64,000 nt of DNA from Pseudoduganella guangdongensis (GTDB lineage: Bacteria; Pseudomonadota; Gammaproteobacteria; Burkholderiales; Burkholderiaceae_D): the NCBI RefSeq assembly GCF_009857475.1, contig NZ_WWCJ01000012.1, positions 101,628 through 165,627 of the forward strand. The letters are read 5' to 3'. Shown here one piece after another: positions 16,531-23,973 of the stretch. Positions within the stretch are counted from its first letter, which is position 1, and every line of letters begins with the position of its first letter. Both the position numbers and the translations under genes were made by a program. The notes below the pieces were generated by a model that saw only the letters and a program-made list of their open reading frames with translations, was not told the origin of the DNA and ran no database searches.

Positions 16531-17199
16531 CTAGCAGGCGCCGCGCAGGTAAAAATAGGTGGTGGGCGTATCCGGATCGGACGAGACAAAGCCCTTCCCA
16601 TGCCAGTGGTCTTCGTACGTATTGGTGCCGGCGGCATCGGCCCGCAGGTAGGCCCAGCGGCAGTCCGATCCCTCCGTCTCCTGGGCAGCGGCGATCCACG
16701 CGTCGCGCACGCGCCAACCGTGGTTCAGGTGGTCGGCGAAATAGCGGCCGCGGTTGGTTTCATCGTGGCAGATGGTGTCAAACCCCAGCATGTAGTGCAA
16801 ACCTTTGAACGACGGCCCCCAGCGGTCGAACACCCCGGCCCGTTCCAGCACCTGGCAGGCGTGGAAGGCGATCCATTCCAGGTCGATATCGCCCAGCCGC
16901 ACTTCGCCCGGCGTGGCCTGGCCGCTATCGATGGTGGTACCGAAGAGCGGCCCCTGCTGGTTGCCATGGCCGGCGAAGAAGGCAATGTCGACGTTGTCCA
17001 CCCAGCTGCTGTCGCCACCGGATAAGGGGCTGCCGGCGCCCTGCTGCTCAAAATCGCGGTCCCATGCGAGGTTGTCGCCCCAGGCAAACTGGCGAACCGC
17101 ATGCAGCGTGTTGTAGAAGCCCTCAGCGGCGGCCCTTGTGTTGGACACGTCCGCCGCGCGGCCGTTGTACTTCAAGACCCATTCAATGCCCATTCCCAT
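16531..17199 (-). CDS. Caspase-fold (clan CD-like, DUF6345-type) cysteine peptidase candidate
   Basis: This 222-aa protein begins MGMGIEWVLKYNG with GGAG upstream. It shows the two catalytic signatures of caspase-fold peptidases: a strand followed by His-Gly (DIAFFAGHGNQQG, H78) and a second strand ending in Cys (DIDLEWIAFHACQVLE, C115). Downstream are FKGLHYMLGFDTICHDETNRG and WRVRDAWIAAAQET, which recall DUF6345 proteins. There is no signal peptide, so it acts in the cytoplasm or is exported by another route. It is the first gene of a two-gene operon, 9 bases ahead of the propeptide-like gene. Bacterial caspase-fold proteins often serve in defence, regulated death or effector processing; nothing here proves which. 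Confidence 0.65.
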   Translation of the reverse strand: MGMGIEWVLKYNGRAADVSNTRAAAEGFYNTLHAVRQFAWGDNLAWDRDFEQQGAGSPLSGGDSSWVDNVDIAFFAGHGNQQGPLFGTTIDSGQATPGEVRLGDIDLEWIAFHACQVLERAGVFDRWGPSFKGLHYMLGFDTICHDETNRGRYFADHLNHGWRVRDAWIAAAQETEGSDCRWAYLRADAAGTNTYEDHWHGKGFVSSDPDTPTTYFYLRGAC

Positions 17200-17380
17200 G
17201 ATCGTTCTCCATCATTGTCATCAGCGATTTTCCCGCGCCGGTTGGCGGTGGGGATGGGATGAACTATAGGCGTGCAGGCGCTTCGCTTTATCCGTGCTGG
17301 TACCTAACTTTGCGGTGGGGGACCACCCATAATACGGGCGTGGCCGGCAGTGTTGTTGCGGTAGGGAAGCATTGCTTATA

Positions 17381-17401
17381 AAATGAGAATCATTCCCATT
17401 T
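17381..17401 (+). promoter_or_regulatory. Fur box upstream of the esterase gene
   Basis: The sequence from 17381 to 17401 (core TGAGAATCATTCCCA) closely matches the Fur consensus of inverted GATAAT-type hexamers. It lies 19 bases before the esterase ATG, where Fur with iron would block transcription. Confidence 0.8.
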
Positions 17402-17419
17402 AGATTTGATTCGTTCACG

Positions 17420-18355
17420 ATGAACAGCAAGCGCCACGACATGCACCAATACACTGCCGCGCGCCGCGCATTGATGGCCAGCGCTGCCGGCTTGCTGGCC
17501 TGCGTCAGCCTGCCAGCGTTCGCTGGGCAAGCTTGGCAAACTGCGGTGATGCCGCAGGCTAAACAGTTGGATGTGACGTCGCGCCATACGGGACAACGCT
17601 ATCGCATCTTCATCAGCGTGCCTGAAACGCAGGCCCCGGCGGCAGGCCATCCGGTGCTCTACCTCCTCGATGGCAATGCCACTTTTCCCAGCGCCGCGCT
17701 GATGGCCCGCACCGTGGCGCGGCGCAGCAAGGCTACGGGCCAGAATGCCCCGGTTATCGTCGGTATCGGCTACGCCAGCGGTGATGACTACGATAGTGCA
17801 GCGCGCAGCCGGGACTACACTCCGCCGGCCGGCGACAAGACTGGCAAAGGCGAAGGTGGCGCCGACCTGTTCCTGGACTTTCTCGAACAGGAGCTGAAAC
17901 CGATCGTCCTCGCCGTGGCGCCGCTTGACCTGCAACGGCAGGCGCTGTTCGGCCATTCTTACGGCGGCCTGCTCACCTTGCACGCTCTGTTCACCCGTCC
18001 CGCAGCCTTCCAGGCATACATCGCGGCCAGCCCCTCAATCTGGTATGCCGAACAGCATGTGCTAGGTGAAGTGAAGAACCTCGCCGCGCCTCGTACAGCG
18101 CGCCCTAAGGTATTGCTGACGGTCGGTGCGCTGGAACAATCGGCAGCGCCGCCATCCGCCCGTGAAAGCGAGCGCAGTGCCGCACTGGCGAGGCGGCGTA
18201 TGGTCGACCAGGCCCGCGACCTGGCCGCTCAGCTTGCTGTGAACAAGGATGGTTTCGGCCTGGAGCGGGTGCGCTTTGTCGAACTGGCGCACGAAAACCA
18301 TGGCTCGGCCATGTTCCCTGCCCTCGCGCGCGGGATGGAATTCTTCCTTGAATAG
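17420..18355 (+). CDS. Secreted alpha/beta-hydrolase, IroE/Fes-type putative siderophore esterase
   Basis: This 311-aa exported esterase (signal peptide with RR at residues 15-16, then ALMASAAGLLACVSLPAFAG) belongs to the putative esterase family containing IroE, BesA and Fes. Features are GHPVLYLLDGNATFPSAALM near the oxyanion region, IVGIGYASGDDYDSAARSRDYTPP, the nucleophile elbow GHSYGG, and a late catalytic HENHGSAMF. These enzymes cut ester siderophores or hydrolyse trilactone backbones to free iron. A Fur box just upstream and a Fur-controlled TonB siderophore receptor 5 kb away support an iron role. Starts at 17420 and 17441 are both possible; neither has a strong ribosome-binding site. 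Confidence 0.85.
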   Translation: MNSKRHDMHQYTAARRALMASAAGLLACVSLPAFAGQAWQTAVMPQAKQLDVTSRHTGQRYRIFISVPETQAPAAGHPVLYLLDGNATFPSAALMARTVARRSKATGQNAPVIVGIGYASGDDYDSAARSRDYTPPAGDKTGKGEGGADLFLDFLEQELKPIVLAVAPLDLQRQALFGHSYGGLLTLHALFTRPAAFQAYIAASPSIWYAEQHVLGEVKNLAAPRTARPKVLLTVGALEQSAAPPSARESERSAALARRRMVDQARDLAAQLAVNKDGFGLERVRFVELAHENHGSAMFPALARGMEFFLE

Positions 18356-18363
18356 GCCGGTGC

Positions 18364-18720
18364 TCAAAGTAGGTTAAGTCGCGCTGCGAGCCATTGATTG
18401 ACCACCTCACGCCCAAGGTTAAGTTGCTGCCGTACTTCAAGCGGCACGCCATCCTTGTGCGCATAACGCAGCCCGGAATTCGATTGCACCTTTCTCTTGT
18501 GGAGCCGGCCATAGACCGCCGCCCCCACCATCGTTTTGCTGAGGTCGCCGACCTGGGGCAGGTTTTTCGTTGGCCGGACCGGCCTTGCCTCGGACGGTAT
18601 GGAGTCGGGCGCCTCCTGCGGCGTATAGCTTGCGGTTACAGCCAGGGGCGATGCCCAGAAGGCATCCTCAAGGCCCGGCGACCGCTCGCTGAGGCGTACT
18701 GGAAGCCGCTGCGGACATGG
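18364..18720 (-). pseudogene. Open-frame fragment of unknown origin after the tssK remnant
   Basis: A minus-strand frame runs open for about 117 codons to a TGA at 18364-18366 (central part DLSKTMVGAAVYGRLHKRKV, end LGREVVNQWLAARLNLL). It has no ATG near its beginning and starts in a frame different from the tssK fragment it abuts, so it looks like the 3' end of a truncated gene joined by deletion. I recognise no family. Confidence 0.3.
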
Positions 18721-18845
18721 TAGGCCACGAGCTCCTCGTGGCGCTGGGTCAATTGTTCGAAGTGCACCGGCGCCAGCAGCAGGCCGTCGTGCCAGAGAAT
18801 GCCTTCCGAAGGAATCGCTACCCGGTCGTTGCTGCTTGCTCTCAT
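18636..18845 (-). pseudogene. tssK: Truncated T6SS baseplate gene tssK (N-terminal fragment)
   Basis: The first 45 residues contain VAIPSEGILWHDGLLLAPVH followed by FEQLTQRHEELVAYHV, the conserved N-terminus of TssK, the trimeric adaptor joining the type VI secretion baseplate to the membrane complex. Real TssK proteins are about 440-450 aa; here the frame turns to unrelated sequence after YHVRSGFQY and stops at 69 aa. The ATG at 18845 with GGAG upstream is preferred, though a TTG start overlapping the upstream stop is also open. No other baseplate, sheath or ATPase gene is nearby, so this is a leftover of a deleted T6SS cluster. Confidence 0.7.
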
Positions 18846-18862
18846 GCCGCTAAGTCTCCGAA

Positions 18863-19381
18863 TCAAGTTGATTTGTTCAGGCCAGGCTGCTGCAGTGCAT
18901 CGGTGGCGGCGAGCGCGGCGCGCCAGCCTTCGCGTCCTATCTGGATCTGCCCGCCATCGCGCCAGGGCTCGATGCGCGCACGGCGTTCGCCATCCGCCAG
19001 GCCGGCGAAGACGAAGACGGCCAGCGCGCGCTGGCCGTCGAACATGGATGGTGGCAGGGTGAGTTCAGTGGCGGGGGGGAATTCGCAGCGGAAGACGCGC
19101 AAGGCGCCGGGGAAGCTGGCGAGCAGCAAAGGGCCGTGCGGAAACCATTTGCTGTCGGGCGCCATCAGGCGCTGCTCCAGCGCGGCGTCGGCCACCAGGA
19201 CGATATCGAGGGTGACCGGGCTGTTGCGGTTGGCGTCGGCGCTGGCCTGCACTTGCACCTCACCCATTTTGAGCTTGGGTGGGCCGCCGAACAAGCCCTG
19301 GTACAGGCTACAGCCCGACAATGCGATGGCGCAAGCCAGGGCCGGTCCCGCAGTACGGAAACACATTCGCATCGCGCGCAT
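18863..19381 (-). CDS. tssJ: T6SS TssJ-like lipoprotein (orphan)
   Basis: This 172-aa lipoprotein starts at ATG 19381 (alternatives 19372, 19366) with lipobox ALSGC. The mature domain has VQVQASADANRNSPVTLDIV, the start of the TssJ-like beta-sandwich, and later LAVFVFAGLADGERRARIEP, typical of the type VI secretion lipoprotein that usually precedes tssK. TssJ anchors TssM at the outer membrane. The gene is intact but directly followed by a truncated tssK, and no tssM or tssL is in the window, so it is probably non-functional in secretion or survives by chance. It interrupts an iron-uptake block. Confidence 0.65.
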   Translation of the reverse strand: MRAMRMCFRTAGPALACAIALSGCSLYQGLFGGPPKLKMGEVQVQASADANRNSPVTLDIVLVADAALEQRLMAPDSKWFPHGPLLLASFPGALRVFRCEFPPATELTLPPSMFDGQRALAVFVFAGLADGERRARIEPWRDGGQIQIGREGWRAALAATDALQQPGLNKST

Positions 19382-19528
19382 AGTCGGTTGTATGAGGAGG
19401 CAATGCGGCGCTCCGGGGAGCGAAATCAACGTTGCCTCATTGAAAAGGTTGGGCTATTTTGCGCCCAATTTTTCACCCGAAATCTCGCACAATGTCACTG
19501 CTGAGCCAAATATGGCGAACGTCCAACA

Positions 19529-20767
19529 CTATCGAAAGAGAAGGCGGTTGGCGCTTGCCATGTGCACCCTGGCGGAACGCTTGCGCCACCACAGGATCAC
19601 GCCGGTGACGCTCAGCATCGCCACCACGATGCCCATGACCGAGATCAGGATACGGCCTGGAATGCCGAGAATGCGGCCTGAGTGCAGCGGGAACTGGGCT
19701 TGCACGAAGATGTCGGCGGCCGTGCCTTTCCATGGCAGGCGTTCGCCCAGCACGCTGCCATCGCTACCGTCAAAATAGAGCACGGCCGGGCCAACGCCGC
19801 CGGTGCCGTGGTCGTTCCCGGGCTGGAAGAAGCTGACGCCGTAGATGCCGAAGTCCTGCGAGTAGAACACGCTGCCGGCCGGGTCGGTCCAGTCGCGCGT
19901 GGCGGCTTCGGCGCGGGCGCGGTTCAGGATGTCGTCGTAGCCGATGCGTGCTGCAATCGGCTTGTGCAGCGGCGCCGGGGCGCGGGTTTCGAACGGCGTC
20001 GGCGTGACGTCGGACACCGTGGTCATGATCGGGTAGAAGATCTCGCGGTAGAAGTTTAGCGAGAAGGCGGTGAAGGCCAGGATGAACAGCAGGATCCAGG
20101 TCCACAGGCTGAACGCGCGGTGCAGGTCGAAATTGAGCTTGGCGCCGCCGCCGCCCCAGCGTACTTTCCATGCCGGTTTCCAGCGCTGCATCCAGCCGCG
20201 CGCGCCGCCGCTGCGGGCGCGCACGGGTAAGGTCAGGTAGAAGCCGACAAAGCTGTCCACCACCCAGATCATGGCGATCACGCCCATGAGCCAGACGCCC
20301 CAGCGGTCGATGCCCCACATTTCCGGTATGTGCAGCGAGTAGTGCAGGCGGTAGAGGAAGGAGACGAAGGTCTCCTTCGTAATGGGCCAGACGGCGCCCC
20401 ACTCCCGCTTGCCCAACTCGGCGCCGCTGACCGGGTCGACAAAGACCTGGTTGAAGCCCGGTTCGGCGAGCTTGCCGGTGGCCGGGTCTACTTTGGGCGA
20501 GACGCCAAAGTGCAGCGTCTCGCCCTGCCCTGCGTGCAAGGGAACGAAGGATACGCCCACCTGCGGGTAGCGCCGCTCCAGTTCGCGCGCCAGGACGAGC
20601 GAGGATTGCGCCTGGCCCGGCGTATGCGACTCCATCAGGTGCGGGTTAAGCACATCGTCCAGCTCGTGGTCCCACGAGATGATGGCGCCTGTCACGCCGC
20701 TGACGAACAGGAAGGCCGCCGTGGTCAGGCCGAGGTAGCGGTGAACTAAAGTCCAGAATGCACGCAT
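19529..20767 (-). CDS. PepSY-domain transmembrane protein (PiuB-like, iron uptake associated)
   Basis: This 412-aa inner-membrane protein begins MRAFWTLVHRYLGLTTAAFLF and has the usual four helices of PepSY-associated TM proteins (about 10-35, 145-170, 195-225, 355-385). Between them is a periplasmic PepSY-type region. Motifs include SGVTGAIISWDHELD and LHYSLHIPEMWGIDRWGVWL, where the histidines may ligate haem. Such proteins commonly follow TonB siderophore receptors and are thought to reduce ferric siderophores or assist uptake. It begins 12 bases after the receptor stop, so it is in the Fur-controlled operon. A conserved histidine ladder supports an electron-transfer role, but this is inference. 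Confidence 0.88.
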   Translation of the reverse strand: MRAFWTLVHRYLGLTTAAFLFVSGVTGAIISWDHELDDVLNPHLMESHTPGQAQSSLVLARELERRYPQVGVSFVPLHAGQGETLHFGVSPKVDPATGKLAEPGFNQVFVDPVSGAELGKREWGAVWPITKETFVSFLYRLHYSLHIPEMWGIDRWGVWLMGVIAMIWVVDSFVGFYLTLPVRARSGGARGWMQRWKPAWKVRWGGGGAKLNFDLHRAFSLWTWILLFILAFTAFSLNFYREIFYPIMTTVSDVTPTPFETRAPAPLHKPIAARIGYDDILNRARAEAATRDWTDPAGSVFYSQDFGIYGVSFFQPGNDHGTGGVGPAVLYFDGSDGSVLGERLPWKGTAADIFVQAQFPLHSGRILGIPGRILISVMGIVVAMLSVTGVILWWRKRSARVHMASANRLLFR

Positions 20768-20779
20768 GGCAGGCCCCGG

Positions 20780-22918
20780 TCAGAAGCGGTACTTCAGGCT
20801 GGCGGAAACGCTGCGCGGGGCTGCGTAGGTAATCGCGCCATAGGCCGAGAACATGCCGAAGTGCTGTTTGTCGAACAGATTGTTGACATTCAGCTGGGCC
20901 GACAGGTGCTGGTTGATGTCGTAGCGTGCCATCAGGTTCACCAGGGCGAACGCGTCCTGCTCGATACGGCCATTGGTGTTGGCCGGCGCGGCCGGGTCCA
21001 GCGTGTAGGTGCGGCCTTCCCAGTTCACGCCACCGCCCACCGTCAATGCATCCAGGCGGTAGGTGGTGAAGACGCGGAACAGCTTGCGCGGGTAGACGGT
21101 GTTGATCTCGCTGCCATTGGCTTCCTTGCCGCTGAACTGCGAGTAGCCTGCGGTGGCATTCCAGCCGCGCGCCAGTTCGCCGGAGACTTCGAACTCAAAG
21201 CCGTCGGTCTTGGCGCCCTTGGCTGCGCGGTAGTAGGCTTCCGGCGCCAGCGGACCGTCACCGTCGCGGTCCACCAGGTCCACTTCCTGCGCCAGGTTGT
21301 CCTGCTTGATCTTGAAGACGGCGAAGGAAGCGTTCAGGCGGCCGTCGAAGAACTCGCCTTTCACACCCGCTTCGGTGCTCTTGCCCACAATCGGATCGAG
21401 CATGGCGCCGGCCTTGTCGCGGCGGTTCTGCATCTGGAAGATGTCGGTGTAGCTGACATAGGTCGAGAGGTTCTCGTTGATGTCGTAGACCAGGCCTGCA
21501 TATGGCGTCAGCTCATGGTCGTACTTCATGCGGTATGGCGGAACCCAGGCGCTGGTACCGGATTTGTCGTAGTTGGTGACGCGCGCGCCGATGATGGCTT
21601 TCAGCGGGTCGCTGAGCGAGAAGCGCGCAACGCCGTACACGGCGTCCTGCTTGGTGACGTTCGCTTCATAGAAGGCCAGCGGGCCCCACACCGGCTCCGG
21701 GTACTTGGTGCCGTCCCAGTTGTTGAAGTCCCCGACGGGCGGATAGGCGCTGCCATAGTCGGCGGCGCGGCTTTGGGTATGGAACTTCTGCTTGGAGTGC
21801 GCGTAGCCGATGGCTGCTTCGTGCTTGCGGCCGGCCAGCTCGAACGGTCCGCTGGCGTGCAGGCTGAAGTCGTCCTGCTTGGTGCTGACCTTGTAGGAGC
21901 CGGCGAAAGCGGCCATGCCGAGGCCCGTCACCCGGTCCGGCAGGCCGGACAGGTAGAGCAGCGCGGAATCGGCTTTGCGGTCGCCGCGCGAGTAGCTGGC
22001 GCGCAGCTTCCAGCCGTTGTCGAAGCCGTGCTCCAGGTTGGCAAAGGCGTTTTCATACTCGGTTTCCCAGCGCGTCCAGTCGGCGGAGGATGTCTTGGAG
22101 ACGTCCCAGCCCGGCTTGCTGCCGTCGGTGTACCAGGCCGGCAGGCCGCCCCACATCGGGCCTTTCGGGTCGTCTTTCTGGCGGCTCAACCCGGCGGACA
22201 GGACGGTGCGCGGCGCCAGGTCCGCTTCCACGGTGGCGTAGTAGGTGTTGCTCTTGTTTTCGCGCAGCTTGCTCCAACTGTCGCTGCGCTGCACTTCGCC
22301 GATGACGCGCGCGCGCACGGTGCCGGCGGCATTCAGGCCGGTCGAGACATCGACCTGGGCGCGCCGCTCGTTCCAGCGGCCGATGCCGATTTCGGCGGAG
22401 CCGGTCAGGTCTTTGCTGGTGGCGCGTTTGCGTACCAGGTTGATGGCGGCGGACGGGTTGCCGGCGCCGGTCATCAGACCGGTGGCGCCGCGCACCACTT
22501 CCACCCGCTCATACAGGGCCAGGCTGCCAATCACTTCGCCCGAACTCCATGCCTGTTCCCAGCTGGTCGGCACGCCGTCGATCTGCAGGTTGTCGATATC
22601 GAAGCCGCGCGCGGTAAAGCCGGCGCGGTGGGTTTCGTACTGGTTGACCGAGACGCCGGTGACATTGTTGACCACATCGGTCACAGTCTGCAGGCCCTGG
22701 TCTTCAATGCGCTGCTGGGTGATCACGGATACCGACTGCGGCGTATCGCGCAGGGAAATGCTGAGCGGCGTCGCGGTGCGGCCCTTGTCGACGGTGTAGG
22801 ACGTTTCGTCCAGTTTCTGCGCCGTGACCTGGATCTGCGGCAGCACGGCGCTGTCTTGGGCGACAACGGCCAGGGGGAACGCCATGGCAACCAGGGCGGC
22901 TATTTGTTTCATTTTCAT
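20780..22918 (-). CDS. TonB-dependent siderophore receptor
   Basis: This 712-aa outer-membrane receptor starts MKMKQIAALVAMAFPLAVVA at ATG 22918. A longer in-frame start at 23020 lies inside the Fur box and is rejected. The plug (about 35-150) has QIQVTAQKLDETSYTVDKG, RDTPQSVSVITQQRIEDQGL, TARGFDIDNLQIDGVP and ERVEVVRGATGLMTGAGNPS, the signature of FpvA/FoxA/FecA-like ferric-siderophore receptors. The barrel ends SASLKYRF. There is no N-terminal signalling extension, so it is not a sigma/anti-sigma transducer. A Fur box sits about 80 bases upstream and the PepSY protein follows. The siderophore is unknown. Confidence 0.94.
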   Translation of the reverse strand: MKMKQIAALVAMAFPLAVVAQDSAVLPQIQVTAQKLDETSYTVDKGRTATPLSISLRDTPQSVSVITQQRIEDQGLQTVTDVVNNVTGVSVNQYETHRAGFTARGFDIDNLQIDGVPTSWEQAWSSGEVIGSLALYERVEVVRGATGLMTGAGNPSAAINLVRKRATSKDLTGSAEIGIGRWNERRAQVDVSTGLNAAGTVRARVIGEVQRSDSWSKLRENKSNTYYATVEADLAPRTVLSAGLSRQKDDPKGPMWGGLPAWYTDGSKPGWDVSKTSSADWTRWETEYENAFANLEHGFDNGWKLRASYSRGDRKADSALLYLSGLPDRVTGLGMAAFAGSYKVSTKQDDFSLHASGPFELAGRKHEAAIGYAHSKQKFHTQSRAADYGSAYPPVGDFNNWDGTKYPEPVWGPLAFYEANVTKQDAVYGVARFSLSDPLKAIIGARVTNYDKSGTSAWVPPYRMKYDHELTPYAGLVYDINENLSTYVSYTDIFQMQNRRDKAGAMLDPIVGKSTEAGVKGEFFDGRLNASFAVFKIKQDNLAQEVDLVDRDGDGPLAPEAYYRAAKGAKTDGFEFEVSGELARGWNATAGYSQFSGKEANGSEINTVYPRKLFRVFTTYRLDALTVGGGVNWEGRTYTLDPAAPANTNGRIEQDAFALVNLMARYDINQHLSAQLNVNNLFDKQHFGMFSAYGAITYAAPRSVSASLKYRF

Positions 22919-22998
22919 CTGAACCTCAACCAGTTCTTCTTTATTGCTTTTGTGAATGGCTGGCGTACAGATGGCTGGCTCCCGTTTCAAAACCCATA

Positions 22999-23020
22999 GA
23001 TGATAACGATTCTCATTCAA
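22999..23020 (-). promoter_or_regulatory. Fur box upstream of the siderophore receptor operon
   Basis: On the minus strand the bases of 22999-23020 include TGAATGAGAATCGTTATCAT, a close match to the Fur consensus. It lies about 80 bases before the receptor start and should repress the receptor and PepSY genes when iron is plentiful. Confidence 0.8.
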
Positions 23021-23117
23021 AAGTCAAATCCGTCCCGCTTGATCCAGGTCATGCACACGGCTTGCGCAGCGCCCTAGACTTTCTTTATTCCTTTTTCGCT
23101 AACAATCGGAGGCAGCC

Positions 23118-23957
23118 ATGGCATACAAGACTATCGTGGTACACGTGAACAGTTCGGCGGATACGGCGCGCCGTGTGCGCCTGGCGGCGCAACTGGCCGC
23201 GTTGTTCCGGGGGCGGCTGGTGGGGGCGGCCATGACCGGCGTTTCACGCTACCTGACCATGGACTACGCCACGTCGATGGGCGTCAGCATGGCGGCCGAG
23301 TGCATGGACGAAGCGCGCAAGCAGGCGCGCGCCGCCCTGCAGGAGTTCGAGCGCCAATGCGGTACGCTCGATGTCGCCTCTTTTGAGTCGCGTCTGATCG
23401 ACGACCAGGCCGGCGATGGCCTGGTCCTGCAGTCGCGCTATGCCGACCTGCTGGTGCTGGGCCAGGCCAATCCCGATGAGGCCATGGCCCCGTTGGCGCA
23501 GGAGACGCCCGAGTTCCTCGCCACCAACAGCGCGCGTCCCGTGCTGGTGCTGCCATATGCCGGGCATTTCGAAGCCCCGTTCCGGCGCGTGCTGGTGGCA
23601 TGGGATGGCAGCATGGAAGCGACGCGTGCGGTGACTGCCGCCCTGCCGCTCATGCAGGCTGCCGGCAAGGTGTCGCTGGTGGTGTTCAACGCCGGCCGCC
23701 AACCGGACGCGCACGGCGCCGAGCCCGGGGCGGACATGGCCCTGTACCTGGCGCGGCATGGCATCGAGGTGGAAGTATCGGCGCAGGTCACCGATATCGA
23801 GATCGGCTCCGCCCTGCTGTCCCATGCCGCCGACGTGGATGCCGATTTGCTGGTGATGGGCTGCTATAGCCATAGCCGCTTCCGCGAAATCATGCTGGGC
23901 GGCGCGACCCGCACCATCCTGCAGAGCATGACGCTGCCGGTCCTCATGGCGCACTAG
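23118..23957 (+). CDS. Universal stress protein, tandem UspA domains
   Basis: This 279-aa cytoplasmic protein has two Usp domains: about 1-145 (MAYKTIVVHVNSSADTARRV) and about 155-279 (FRRVLVAWDGSMEATRAVTA). The second ends VMGCYSHSRFREIMLGGATR, a form of the G-x2-G-x9-G nucleotide-binding motif; the first domain's loop is degenerate. CGGAGG lies just before the ATG. Such proteins support survival in stasis, oxidative or low-oxygen stress. It lies 16 bases before a PHA synthase gene, which suggests a joint transcript for stationary-phase carbon storage. Confidence 0.93.
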   Translation: MAYKTIVVHVNSSADTARRVRLAAQLAALFRGRLVGAAMTGVSRYLTMDYATSMGVSMAAECMDEARKQARAALQEFERQCGTLDVASFESRLIDDQAGDGLVLQSRYADLLVLGQANPDEAMAPLAQETPEFLATNSARPVLVLPYAGHFEAPFRRVLVAWDGSMEATRAVTAALPLMQAAGKVSLVVFNAGRQPDAHGAEPGADMALYLARHGIEVEVSAQVTDIEIGSALLSHAADVDADLLVMGCYSHSRFREIMLGGATRTILQSMTLPVLMAH

Positions 23958-23973
23958 GGCTATACTGGTCTGT

